A stretch of 64,000 nt of DNA from Leptospira sp. WS4.C2 (GTDB lineage Bacteria > Spirochaetota > Leptospiria > Leptospirales > Leptospiraceae): assembly GCF_040833985.1 (NCBI RefSeq), contig NZ_CP162139.1, positions 2,876,501 to 2,940,500 on the forward strand, written 5' to 3'. Both the position numbers and the translations under genes were made by a program. Of the stretch, positions 45,231-53,868 are shown one piece after another; the stretch's first letter is position 1; every line of letters begins with the position of its first letter. The notes under the pieces were generated by a model. The model did not search any database. It was given only the letters and a program-made list of their open reading frames with translations, and was not told where the DNA came from.

Positions 45231-46085
45231 ATGTTCCGATTATGGAACCAACTTACAAAACCAAGGGTCACCGTACTTGTCCTTGCTACTGTTCTTCCAG
45301 GGATGTATCTAGGAACTACAGGGTATCCGTCCCTCTGGGAAATTTTTATCACTTTATTTGGCACTTACCTAATGAGTTCAGCCTCTTTTATTCTCAACCA
45401 GTACATTGAAAGAGAAAGAGATGCTGTGATGTACAGGACAAAACAAAGACCAATTCCTGCTGGTGAAATTTCTCCGGCCTTTGCACTGTTTTTAGGAGTG
45501 GTGGTTGCCATTCTTGCTTTCTGGATTTTAACTTACTTTATCAACCTACTAACGGCCGTTTGTGCCCTCTCAGCCTTACTATTGTATGTTTTTTTATATA
45601 CGATTTGGTTAAAACCAAGAACAGAACAAAATATTGTTATTGGTGGGATTTCTGGATGTATTGGACCACTGATTGGATATTCGGCCATGGCCAATGCACT
45701 TCCTATTCCGGCTTGGGTTTTATTTTTGATGATTTTTCTTTGGACACCGGCGCACTTCTGGGCTCTAGCCATTTTCTTAAAAGATGATTATGCATTTGCA
45801 GGAATTCCTATGATGCCTGTGGTTTCAGGAATTCAAAAAACAGTGAATCAAATTTTTATTTATGCCATTGCCTATTCTGCATCCGTCATTGGATTTTACT
45901 TTGCCGATAGTCGAATGGGATTACTCTTTCTTATTTCTGCAATCTTTCTTACGATCGTGATTTTAGTTTTTGCCTATCGATTAAAACTTTCACAGGACAA
46001 AATACTCGCAAAACGATTTTTCTTTTTCAGTATCTTTCACTTATTTTTGGTAAGTTTGGTTATCGTCATCGATTCTAAAATCTAG
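45231..46085 (+). CDS. ctaB: Protoheme IX farnesyltransferase (COX10/CtaB)
   Basis: 284-aa UbiA-type prenyltransferase. The first Asp-rich motif is seen in NQYIERERDAVMYRT, followed by RPIPAGEIS. Nine or so membrane segments. It adds farnesyl to heme B, giving heme O, the substrate of CtaA. Length is typical. The genes ctaA and ctaB form a coupled pair divergent from the oxidase genes. Confidence 0.94.
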   Translation: MFRLWNQLTKPRVTVLVLATVLPGMYLGTTGYPSLWEIFITLFGTYLMSSASFILNQYIERERDAVMYRTKQRPIPAGEISPAFALFLGVVVAILAFWILTYFINLLTAVCALSALLLYVFLYTIWLKPRTEQNIVIGGISGCIGPLIGYSAMANALPIPAWVLFLMIFLWTPAHFWALAIFLKDDYAFAGIPMMPVVSGIQKTVNQIFIYAIAYSASVIGFYFADSRMGLLFLISAIFLTIVILVFAYRLKLSQDKILAKRFFFFSIFHLFLVSLVIVIDSKI

Positions 46086-46129
46086 GTTTTTTGATTGATT
46101 TGGGTGGGATTCCTGGTTTTCTTCTGCCC

Positions 46130-46795
46130 ATGAGCATACTTGCACGTTATTTCTCTAAATCCGATTTGGATGAAATCAAAAAAGCAGTCGGAGAGGCTGA
46201 GTCCAAAACCTCTGCAGAGATCGTTCCCTTTTTTGCAGAATCCTCTCATCATTATAAGGAATGGGCCTGGCTCGGTGCTTTTCTTATGGGTGGAGTGAGT
46301 GGGGTTACATTTTATACAGTCCAAAACCTCTATGGTCTTGTTTGGGGTGGTGAGTCCTTTTTTGCTGTTTTGTCAGTTTGGGTAGGTGCACTTTTGGGAT
46401 TAGCCATCACCATAGTCTTTCCCAAAATTAGAATTAACTTAGTATCGAGAAACGCCAAACAATACTTTGTCGACCTAAGAGCCAAAGAGGCCTTTTTAGA
46501 TGAAGAAGTTTTTCGGACAAAAAATAGAACAGGAATTTTAATCTACATTTCTTTGTTTGAACACTTTGTCCGTATTTTACCAGACAAAGAAATTGCAAAG
46601 GTAGTACCAAAATCAGAATGGAACGAAGCAGTTCGATTGATTGTAGAAGGGATGAAGTCGGATAAGAAAAAAGAAGGAATTGTTTCTAGTATTCTTTTTT
46701 GTGGAGACCTTCTCAAAAAATACAATATCCAAATTGAGAAAGATGACAAAAACGAAATCTCTAACGAAATCCGTGACGGTGGGAAATTGATGTAA
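46130..46795 (+). CDS. TPM domain membrane protein
   Basis: 221 aa from ATG 46130 (a TTG 13 codons upstream is less likely). It starts with a TPM-like fold (FSKSDLDEIKKAVGEAESKTSAEIVPFFA) and has two membrane segments at about residues 50-66 and 80-105, then a second soluble part. TPM proteins are associated with photosystem repair in plants and often with LemA in bacteria; no lemA is here. Its stop overlaps the next ATG (TAATG). Confidence 0.8.
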   Translation: MSILARYFSKSDLDEIKKAVGEAESKTSAEIVPFFAESSHHYKEWAWLGAFLMGGVSGVTFYTVQNLYGLVWGGESFFAVLSVWVGALLGLAITIVFPKIRINLVSRNAKQYFVDLRAKEAFLDEEVFRTKNRTGILIYISLFEHFVRILPDKEIAKVVPKSEWNEAVRLIVEGMKSDKKKEGIVSSILFCGDLLKKYNIQIEKDDKNEISNEIRDGGKLM

Positions 46796-47721
46796 TGAAT
46801 ATCAATTTTAATTCTATCAATACAAAATTCAATTCTACTTTGAAGCAAACGAAAGGTTGGTTTCTTGTTTTGGTTCTTTTACAAACCTTAACAGAACTCT
46901 CGTCCTATCCCGTGCCTAAACTCGAAAGACGGGTGATGGACCATGCGGGAATTTTATCCGAAGCTACAATAAACCAACTCGAATCCAATCTCAAACAATT
47001 TGAGACGGAAACCTCCAATCAAATTGCAGTATACACTACTCCAAGCCTTCATGATGAAACCATAGAAGATGTCTCGATTGAAATATTTGATGAATGGAAG
47101 TTGGGACAAAAAAATAAAAACAATGGAGTTCTTTTACTCATAGCACCAAACGAAAGGAAAATGCGAATTGCCGTGGGACGGGGATTAGAAGGGGCTCTCA
47201 CAGATATACAAGCAAAACAAATCATTCGTAATGAACTTAGACCTAGTTTTAAATCGGGTGATATGGATGGAGGAGTTACTGCTGGGGTGAATGCCATTAT
47301 GGCTTCGATTCGCGGAGAGTATGCCCCTTCAGAAGATGATGTCGCTACCACTGGGAACAATCGATTTTCCGATGTGGCACCTTCTGGACTTGTTGGTGGA
47401 ATTTTTACATTCATTTCTATGTTTATTCCTGCCTTCGGTGGACTCGTATTTACAATTGTGGGACTCCTTGTCCTTTATCCTCTGTTAGTTTTTATCTTTG
47501 GAGGAACAGCTGCCCTATTTGTTGCGATTTTTCTTTTTATTTTGGTAATGATCTTAAAAAGAATTTTTGGTTTAGGACAAGGTGGAAGCGGGTCTGGAGG
47601 TGGTTTTTACAGTGGTGGCGGTTGGTCAGGCGGAGGAGATTCTTGGTCCTCCGGTGGTTCTGATAGTTGGTCAGGTGGTGGTGGAGATTCTGCCGGTGGT
47701 GGGTCCTCCGGCGATTGGTAG
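46795..47721 (+). CDS. TPM domain protein with Gly-rich tail (YgcG-like)
   Basis: 308 aa. N-terminal hydrophobic segment (about 22-38), then a TPM domain (VMDHAGILSEATINQLESNL ... NNGVLLLIAPNERKMRIAVGRGLEG, about 45-180), two membrane segments (about 200-262), and a C-terminal Gly/Ser/Trp-rich tail (about 263-308) built of GGG, SGGG and SWSSGG units. Architecture matches YgcG-like proteins. Translationally coupled to the preceding TPM gene. Convergent with the SpoIIE gene, 4 bases between stops. Confidence 0.87.
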   Translation: MNINFNSINTKFNSTLKQTKGWFLVLVLLQTLTELSSYPVPKLERRVMDHAGILSEATINQLESNLKQFETETSNQIAVYTTPSLHDETIEDVSIEIFDEWKLGQKNKNNGVLLLIAPNERKMRIAVGRGLEGALTDIQAKQIIRNELRPSFKSGDMDGGVTAGVNAIMASIRGEYAPSEDDVATTGNNRFSDVAPSGLVGGIFTFISMFIPAFGGLVFTIVGLLVLYPLLVFIFGGTAALFVAIFLFILVMILKRIFGLGQGGSGSGGGFYSGGGWSGGGDSWSSGGSDSWSGGGGDSAGGGSSGDW

Positions 47722-47725
47722 ACTG

Positions 47726-49804
47726 TTAGGTGATTTCGACAAAAATCAGAGTGGAATCATCCTTCCACTGTGATTTGTTCATCCTCTGAAATAACATGGT
47801 TTGGATAGAAGGAACTACCTCCGCAAATGGTAACGTTACGGTATTTTGAATTACCTCTAACAAATCAGTCCAAGCCTGCGCTCCATCAGATTCGTTTAAC
47901 TCCTCAAACAAACCATCTGTAAACAAAAAGATTCGATCTCCCGACTCTACTTTCGATTCCAAAATTCCATACCGGTAATGTTCCAAAATGCCAATGATGG
48001 GGCCTGTATTTTCCAACATTGTAGTCGTACCATTTTTCTTAATATGGATTTGGTTCTGAACCCCTCCCCCCGCATAACGAAGGATTTTTTGATGGAAATC
48101 AAAATCCATTACAAGTGCAGGAAAATAAATCTGAAGGTCTGCATTTTTATCATAAAAATGTTGGTTCATGTAAAACAACAGATCATTCGGTCGCATAGCA
48201 ACAGCAGAAACACGTTCAAATTCCGATTGAATCATCATGGAATAAAGTGCTGCTTGTAAACCGTGACCCGTAGCATCACCTAAAAAAAATCGATAGTAGA
48301 AGTCTTGAATCCGTTTCACAAAAAAAATATCACCGCCGACTTCCGCGATTGGTTTATATAATATATCTACCTTTAGATAAGGCTCTATATCGGGAAGTTT
48401 GGTAACACTTTGAATGATAGACTTTGCAAGCCTCATATCTTTTCCAATTTGATCCAGTTTTCCTTGAAGTTCCTCAGTTTTATCCTTTACTCGTGTTTCC
48501 AATCGTTCGTTTAATTCTGTTAGTTGGTTTTGAACACGTTGTAACGTTTGGTTTTTGTCTGAAAGTTCTATTGCTAAGTTTTCAGCCTCAACAAATCCTT
48601 TCGAGAAATTCCTAGCTATGTATATGGACTGTACAAAAAACATAGTAAAAATTCCAAAGTGAATGGTAAGTGGGCCATGAATGATTAGGTTATTTACCAA
48701 AATGTCATTGATAAAACTGGCAATAAAGATCGCAAAACTAACCAAAAAGATGACAGACCCAGGCAAGGAGTCTCGAATGGCCCTGGTCAAAACAAAAAAT
48801 GCATACAGTGCTCCCGCCAAAGTAAAAATTTGGAAGGGAACCATCAAATACGTGTAAAACGATGATCTAGTCACTAAAACAATAAAACAGAATGCAAAAC
48901 CAAAATACTTGAGTAATTCATAAACTCGTCTTGAAAAATATGGTTTGAATAGTAAATATACATACTTAGTAAATATTGGAGTGATTAAAAAGAAACTAAG
49001 GTAACTTAATTTGAGATGAATTTCCCAGGGTAAACCTGGATACACCTGAACCAAATGTTTATTACCTGTAATAAACACTCGTAAGGCGATTAGAATACAA
49101 GTCAGTGCAAACCAATACGTAAATGGGTCTTTTTTCCTATTCCAAAATAGAAACAAATGGTAAATTCCCATAAACAAAATGCTTCCGACGAGTAACATAT
49201 CTCGTAAAATAGCGAATTCATATTGGTTATGGATGTCGGAGGTTCTCCCGAGTGTGATTACCTGTGCTGGTCCACCTTTTCTATGGTGATAGTTAGAAAT
49301 TTGTAATATGATAGAAGATTGATTTTCTATTGGAAAAAAATCTACGATACGAGGTCGGTATCCAGGTTTTCCAGATTGATAAGAAGTGGCAACCACACCA
49401 TTCGATGCCATCTTAACTCCATCAATAAACAGGTTATAGGCGGTTTCCATTTCGGGGACTTTCAAAGACAGTGGAATGCCTTTTAGTCCATGATTTATTT
49501 TAAGACTAAAAGTAGCATACCCATCACCCGAAAGAAATCCCCGATTTAAAAAAGATTCTGACCAAACTCCTGGAACCGTAAAAAAATGCGGATCTCGACT
49601 TGTGTCCAAGGCTGCCATTTCCGAAGGAGAAATCAAAAGACCAGGATAGTATTCCCAGTCTCCTGCAAGTTCTATCGTTTTCGCCTGATCCTGTAAATAC
49701 GACTCCGCCGATAGAATTCCTTTTTCTACCTTGGGTGGCACTTCTTTCGGTATACACGAAATCAGTGCCAAAAAGCAAATCATTCCGAACCATCGGAAAT
49801 TCAT
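47726..49804 (-). CDS. 7TMR-DISM receptor with SpoIIE phosphatase output
   Basis: 692 aa from ATG 49804. An ATG 24 codons upstream would overlap gltA and hide a lipobox-like signal (FLALISC), so the later start is preferred. Order: possible lipoprotein signal, a periplasmic DISMED2-like beta domain (LAGDWEYYPGLLI ... ISNYHHRKGG, about 45-205), seven membrane segments (about 210-400), a coiled coil (about 425-470), and a canonical SpoIIE phosphatase (VGGDIFFV, GDATGHG, FTDGLFEEL, DDSTLIFV). It would sense a carbohydrate-like or envelope signal and dephosphorylate a STAS protein. Located right after gltA. Confidence 0.9.
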   Translation of the reverse strand: MNFRWFGMICFLALISCIPKEVPPKVEKGILSAESYLQDQAKTIELAGDWEYYPGLLISPSEMAALDTSRDPHFFTVPGVWSESFLNRGFLSGDGYATFSLKINHGLKGIPLSLKVPEMETAYNLFIDGVKMASNGVVATSYQSGKPGYRPRIVDFFPIENQSSIILQISNYHHRKGGPAQVITLGRTSDIHNQYEFAILRDMLLVGSILFMGIYHLFLFWNRKKDPFTYWFALTCILIALRVFITGNKHLVQVYPGLPWEIHLKLSYLSFFLITPIFTKYVYLLFKPYFSRRVYELLKYFGFAFCFIVLVTRSSFYTYLMVPFQIFTLAGALYAFFVLTRAIRDSLPGSVIFLVSFAIFIASFINDILVNNLIIHGPLTIHFGIFTMFFVQSIYIARNFSKGFVEAENLAIELSDKNQTLQRVQNQLTELNERLETRVKDKTEELQGKLDQIGKDMRLAKSIIQSVTKLPDIEPYLKVDILYKPIAEVGGDIFFVKRIQDFYYRFFLGDATGHGLQAALYSMMIQSEFERVSAVAMRPNDLLFYMNQHFYDKNADLQIYFPALVMDFDFHQKILRYAGGGVQNQIHIKKNGTTTMLENTGPIIGILEHYRYGILESKVESGDRIFLFTDGLFEELNESDGAQAWTDLLEVIQNTVTLPFAEVVPSIQTMLFQRMNKSQWKDDSTLIFVEIT

Positions 49805-49826
49805 TGTAAATGGTAGTTTAACAAAC

Positions 49827-51107
49827 CTATAGGCGGTTTTGAACAGGGATGTATTTTCTTTGGTTTTCGCCCACATATATTTGTTTTGGACGAACTTTTG
49901 AGAAGTCTCCCTTCATCCGTTGTTCTCTCCAATGGGCAAGCCAACCGGGGAGTCTCCCGATCACTTGCATTACAGAAAACATATTCTTAGGGATTCCCAA
50001 TGTGTGAAATACGAGTCCTGAGTAGTATTCTAGATTCGGATAGAGAAGATTCTCCATAAAATAGGAATCGTTCCAAACAACTTCGTCAATTTGAAGTGCA
50101 ACATCTTCGACTGCGCTCAACTTTCTACCTTTGTAGAATTCGCGAATGATCTCACGTGCCACTTTGGCACGAGGGCTTACCACGTCGTAAGCCTTTTGTC
50201 CAAATCCATTGGTTTGAATGTTTAGACCACCACGTTTGAATCTTTCGAAATAGTCTTTAACAGGTGTTTTCGTTTTGATGATGTCTTCGATAAGACCAAT
50301 TGCCGCTGTAGGACGTCCACCTTCACGAGCTCCCCATTGCGCCATAATCCCTGCAGAAATCGATGCAAATAAATTGGCTTGTGTGGATCCAACCACTTGC
50401 ACAGCGGTGTTAGATACATTTTGTTCGTGATCCGCATGTAAAATCCACATTTGATTTAAGATACGATCAAACTCTTCAGGAACAGTATAGTTGTCTGCTG
50501 GAAGTTTGTGCATCATGTAGAGAAAGTTGGTGCAGTATGGATTTTTATCTAATGGATAAACAAACGGATGTCCTACGGCATGTTTGTATGTGAATGCTGC
50601 AATTGTGCGAATTTTCGCAAGTAATCGTGCAATAAGGTCCACACCCATATCCAGTTTCTCTTCGTATTCTTCTAAATAATAACTAGAAAGAGAGGTTACC
50701 ATCACCGATAAAACTGCAAGAGGATTGGCAACACCAGGGAAACCATCAAAGAGATTCAACATATCTTCGTGGATCATTGAGTGTTTGGAGAGTCGACTTG
50801 AAAAATCGTTTAACTCTTGCTTGGTAGGGAGATTTCCATAAATTAATAAAAACGAAGTTTCCACAAAAGTGGATTGGTAGGCAAGTTCTTTCAGGTCATA
50901 ACCACGATAGGTCAATTCACCTTTTTCTGGATCACGTCTAGATACTTTCGACAAACCTAGGGCTGTGTTAAACAAACCGGGATCGACGGTGACTAGGCCG
51001 GTTTTTCGATAAAAATCGGTTAGGTCGATTCCTTCTTTTCCATCGGTACCAACAATGACCGGTAATTTGTATGTTTTGCCCTTGACGTGGAATTCCACTT
51101 CACTCAT
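49827..51107 (-). CDS. gltA: Citrate synthase
   Basis: 426 aa, type II hexameric length. Catalytic residues are visible: His in ILHADHEQNVSNTAVQVVGS, His in the region KHAVGHPFVYPLD, and Asp in the segment around RLPGWLAHWREQ. N-terminal beta-domain YKLPVIVGTDGKEGIDL is typical of type II enzymes. It condenses acetyl-CoA and oxaloacetate to citrate, the TCA entry step that would also use succinate made by GabD. Followed by a SpoIIE phosphatase gene. Confidence 0.95.
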   Translation of the reverse strand: MSEVEFHVKGKTYKLPVIVGTDGKEGIDLTDFYRKTGLVTVDPGLFNTALGLSKVSRRDPEKGELTYRGYDLKELAYQSTFVETSFLLIYGNLPTKQELNDFSSRLSKHSMIHEDMLNLFDGFPGVANPLAVLSVMVTSLSSYYLEEYEEKLDMGVDLIARLLAKIRTIAAFTYKHAVGHPFVYPLDKNPYCTNFLYMMHKLPADNYTVPEEFDRILNQMWILHADHEQNVSNTAVQVVGSTQANLFASISAGIMAQWGAREGGRPTAAIGLIEDIIKTKTPVKDYFERFKRGGLNIQTNGFGQKAYDVVSPRAKVAREIIREFYKGRKLSAVEDVALQIDEVVWNDSYFMENLLYPNLEYYSGLVFHTLGIPKNMFSVMQVIGRLPGWLAHWREQRMKGDFSKVRPKQIYVGENQRKYIPVQNRL

Positions 51108-51163
51108 GAAAAGACCTCTCTCCCTCCTATCTTGCGGAAGGGAAGTTAGGAATCTAGAATAAT

Positions 51164-51514
51164 TTAGACTTGGGTGAGTGCAGAATTAAGAGAATCGTGA
51201 ATGAGGACAAAGTCAGTCAGACCGACGATGTCCATCACTTTGCGGAAGTGGGTATTGAGCCCGGCAAATTCGATTTTTCCCTGGTTTTCAGATGATTTGG
51301 TAATCAGACTGATAAGGGTAGCAATACCTGCAGAATTGATGTAAGAAGTTTCCGAAAAGTTTAATATGACACGGGTACGTTTGTCTTGTGGGATGGATTC
51401 ATAAGATTCAACAATCTCTTCTTCCGCTTCGGATGTAATTTCGCCAGAAATATGAATCACGGGGAGGTTTCCCCCATTTTCAAATCCCAACCGAATCTTA
51501 AACTCTTCCATCAT
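51164..51514 (-). CDS. STAS domain anti-sigma factor antagonist-like protein
   Basis: 116 aa from ATG 51514 with GGAAG 5 bases upstream; the longer frame lacks such a site. Single STAS domain with phospho-loop SYINSAGIATLISLI, the Ser in NSAG being the likely phosphorylation site. N-terminal strand LPVIHISGEITS is canonical. Possible substrate of one of the SpoIIE phosphatases in this window. It lies upstream of gltA, separated by 56 bases. Confidence 0.88.
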   Translation of the reverse strand: MMEEFKIRLGFENGGNLPVIHISGEITSEAEEEIVESYESIPQDKRTRVILNFSETSYINSAGIATLISLITKSSENQGKIEFAGLNTHFRKVMDIVGLTDFVLIHDSLNSALTQV

Positions 51515-51556
51515 TAGCTTCCAGGGAAATCCACTTAGAAGGCGGGTCAACAAAAA

Positions 51557-51778
51557 TTAGGATTTCGATTTTCTTTCTTCTTTCGACATTCTACCGAAGG
51601 GTTGTTTGCACTTTCGGCATACAAAATAGATATCCGTTGGTGTAGCTGATATCCCGACAAGACCCATGGCAATCATTCCCCATGCAGAATACTTCACAAC
51701 TTTTCTGGCATTTTCATCGTCACGGGTGGTCCCACAATCACAGGTGGGTCGATCGGCTTTTTTAATGATTTGGTTCAT
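51557..51778 (-). CDS. Small zinc-ribbon membrane protein
   Basis: 73 aa from ATG 51778; an upstream TTG would place a hairpin inside the gene and is rejected. Two Cys pairs, CDC near residue 13-15 and CRKC near 54-57, flank one hydrophobic segment (about 28-45, YSAWGMIAMGLVGISA). Paired Cys on both sides suggest a folded-back zinc site or a redox role. No family recognised. It follows the cytochrome c lipoprotein gene. Confidence 0.66.
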   Translation of the reverse strand: MNQIIKKADRPTCDCGTTRDDENARKVVKYSAWGMIAMGLVGISATPTDIYFVCRKCKQPFGRMSKEERKSKS

Positions 51779-51789
51779 AAAGACAAGTG

Positions 51790-51818
51790 TTCGGTTCCAA
51801 CCCGTAGGCGGAACCGAA
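51790..51818. repeat. Hairpin between cytochrome c and zinc-ribbon genes
   Basis: Perfect 9-bp inverted repeat TTCGGTTCC / GGAACCGAA (51790-51798 and 51810-51818) with an 11-base loop, 11 bases after the cytochrome c stop. No T-run follows in the direction of transcription. It may end or stabilise the upstream mRNA. Confidence 0.55.
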
Positions 51819-51829
51819 AAAGACAATGA

Positions 51830-52234
51830 TTAATTTTTAGAAAGGTGTTCTACGTATTTAGCAAGGATGCGAATGTTATCATCACCCAAATGTCCGTAAG
51901 CAACCATTGGAGATCCTTTGATTCCTTCTTTTAATGTTTTAGTCACAGCCGCAGCAGTGTTTCCGTTTTTCCATTCAGAAGCTGGAGATTTGTAGTTTCT
52001 TGGTTTTGGATTGAGAGCAGCAGCGGCAGCACCGTCACCAGCACCTTTCTCACCATGGCAAGAGGAGCAGTTTTGAAGATAGAGTTCTTCCCCTTTAACA
52101 AGATCAGGATCCGCACTAGCGCTAGATTCAACAGCAGCAGGTGCTTCTTCTTTTGGTTTGGAATCGCCACAAGCTACCATCACGAATGCGAAGGAGAGTG
52201 CGAATAGAGAGACTAAGACTTTTTTTGAGTTCAT
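51830..52234 (-). CDS. Lipoprotein cytochrome c
   Basis: 134 aa. Lipobox VMVAC with Cys22 as the likely lipidated residue, an Ala/Glu/Ser linker, then a class I cytochrome c: heme motif CSSCH and distal Met in SPMVAYGHLGD. GGAG lies 7 bases before the ATG. Membrane-tethered electron carrier in the periplasm, possibly donating to the caa3 oxidase, which has its own fused cytochrome. Confidence 0.92.
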   Translation of the reverse strand: MNSKKVLVSLFALSFAFVMVACGDSKPKEEAPAAVESSASADPDLVKGEELYLQNCSSCHGEKGAGDGAAAAALNPKPRNYKSPASEWKNGNTAAAVTKTLKEGIKGSPMVAYGHLGDDNIRILAKYVEHLSKN

Positions 52235-52297
52235 TTCTTACTCCGAGATAAGGATGGCTCCAGTCTCTCACCCTTCTTGTCTTTTGAAAAGAAGAAA

Positions 52298-53212
52298 TCA
52301 CGGTTTTTCTAAAAGATTTGAGAGTGCCTTTTCTAAATTTTGAAACTGAAACTCATAACCTGTCGAAAGAAGCCGTTCGGGAAGCACATACTGTCCCTTA
52401 GTCACAACAACTGAGCCTTCTCCATAGAGCGCTTGTATGGCGAAAGATGGGACTTTAAAAAGATTGGGCCGATGCAGTGTTTTAGCCAAAACTCGGGAGA
52501 ACTCTTCATTACTGACTGGAACTGGAGAAACTAAATTATAAGCACCGGATGCAGACTCTAACTGCATTAAGTGTAACATCGCAGAAATAAAATCCAATAT
52601 ATGAATCCAACTCATCCCTTGTTTTCCAGAAGCGATCGATCCACCCACTCCCAATAAAAAAGGAGGGACCATTTTTTCCAAAGCTCCTCCTTTTGGAGAT
52701 AGAACGATTCCAGTTCGCAATACCAGAGAGCGAATGCCTGCTGATTTCAATAAAAGAGTTTGGTTTTCCCAATCCACACAAAGTTTGGCAAGGAAGTCCT
52801 CACCTGGTATGGAATCTTCAGTAAATGGTTCGTGAATTCCTTCGGTCATTCCATAATAACCAACAGCACTTGAGTTGATAAAAACTTTTGGTGGAGATTT
52901 TAAATCCAAAACACGAGCAACAAGTCCTCGCGTAAAATCAACACGAGAAATTCTAATGAGTCGTTTACGTTCTTCTGTCCACCGAACACCCGCTATAGGC
53001 TCACCTACTAAATTAACGATTGCATCCAAACCTTCTAAGTCTGCGGTTTGTGGGAGAATACAAGAAACAAATTCCAATTCAGGAAAGGAAGAAAGTTCGG
53101 GAGGTAAGGAAGTTTTTCTTGAAAACACTCGGAAACGATGTCCTTTACGAACTGCCGTTTCAATGAGGGATGTACCGATCAGGCCAGTACCACCGAGAAT
53201 CCCAATTTTCAT
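52298..53212 (-). CDS. TIGR01777-type epimerase/NAD-dependent SDR-like protein
   Basis: 304 aa from ATG 53212 with AGGAG 5 bases upstream. Rossmann start MKIGILGGTGLIGTSLIE, then VNLVGEPIAGVRWTEERK, SSAVGYYG and the C-terminal DUF1731-like block (VPSFAIQALYGEG ... VLPERLLSTGYEF). These match the TIGR01777/SulA-like family, which reads as an extended SDR of uncertain substrate. It has no clear operon partner here. Divergent from the MoxR operon. Confidence 0.9.
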   Translation of the reverse strand: MKIGILGGTGLIGTSLIETAVRKGHRFRVFSRKTSLPPELSSFPELEFVSCILPQTADLEGLDAIVNLVGEPIAGVRWTEERKRLIRISRVDFTRGLVARVLDLKSPPKVFINSSAVGYYGMTEGIHEPFTEDSIPGEDFLAKLCVDWENQTLLLKSAGIRSLVLRTGIVLSPKGGALEKMVPPFLLGVGGSIASGKQGMSWIHILDFISAMLHLMQLESASGAYNLVSPVPVSNEEFSRVLAKTLHRPNLFKVPSFAIQALYGEGSVVVTKGQYVLPERLLSTGYEFQFQNLEKALSNLLEKP

Positions 53213-53286
53213 CTGATCTCCTTTCGGATAGAATCGTAAAAAAAGAAGTAGCACGTTTTATTAGTAAACATAAGTTTTTCTTTCAT

Positions 53287-53868
53287 ATGAGACCCGTAAT
53301 TGTCCTTCCCATTTTCTTCGCCATTTCTCTTGTCCTTTTCGGGAATTATTATCTATTTTCCGGAACAAAAAAAAGTATCAATCGCTACAAAGAAAATCCA
53401 CCGTTCCGCATTGAAGATACAACGGGATCGGGTGGTATTCACTTTCTATTAGACAAAGATACAAATACCGTTTGGCGAAAGAAACAACAAGCAAAAGAAG
53501 ATTTCGATTTTTTCTTAGAAATGAAATTATCACATTTTTGGGACGGAACCCAATTTTTACCCCGTCAGTTTCAAAACCTGATTATTTTTGCATGTCCAGG
53601 TGAAAATTTACCTGCTTTCCAAATACGTTTTTTATTACGCGAAAGTATCAATGTTGATAAAGAGTTAAGAATGCCGAAAGACCAACTAGCATTTGTTTAT
53701 CGATTTGCAGAAAAGAATCAATCCAAAATCTCCATTTCATTATCCAGACTTCCAAAATTTAAAAAAGAAACGAATTACCCTGCGAATATTCATATCCTCA
53801 CACCTGAATTCAAACTCGATTCTGGCGAAGGTTGTATTTCTGAAGTAGAACTCGAGGAAGTCCTATGA
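53287..53868 (+). CDS. Membrane-anchored hypothetical protein, first gene of the MoxR operon
   Basis: 193 aa from ATG 53287. One N-terminal membrane segment (residues 4-24, VIVLPIFFAISLVLFGNYYLF), then a soluble domain with strands such as GIHFLLDKDTNTVWRKK and KISISLSRLPKFKKE. The discoidin-like 'dTnTvW' wording hints at an F5/8-type or NADase-like beta-sandwich, but this is weak. Its end overlaps the MoxR ATG by 4 bases. Start otherwise uncertain: the frame runs 39 codons further left into the divergent gene. Confidence 0.68.
   Translation: MRPVIVLPIFFAISLVLFGNYYLFSGTKKSINRYKENPPFRIEDTTGSGGIHFLLDKDTNTVWRKKQQAKEDFDFFLEMKLSHFWDGTQFLPRQFQNLIIFACPGENLPAFQIRFLLRESINVDKELRMPKDQLAFVYRFAEKNQSKISISLSRLPKFKKETNYPANIHILTPEFKLDSGEGCISEVELEEVL

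Noticed and set aside
47581..47720. Tandem repeat in DNA
   Set aside because: It is the Gly/Ser/Trp-rich C-terminal tail of the TPM protein; units are irregular and coding.
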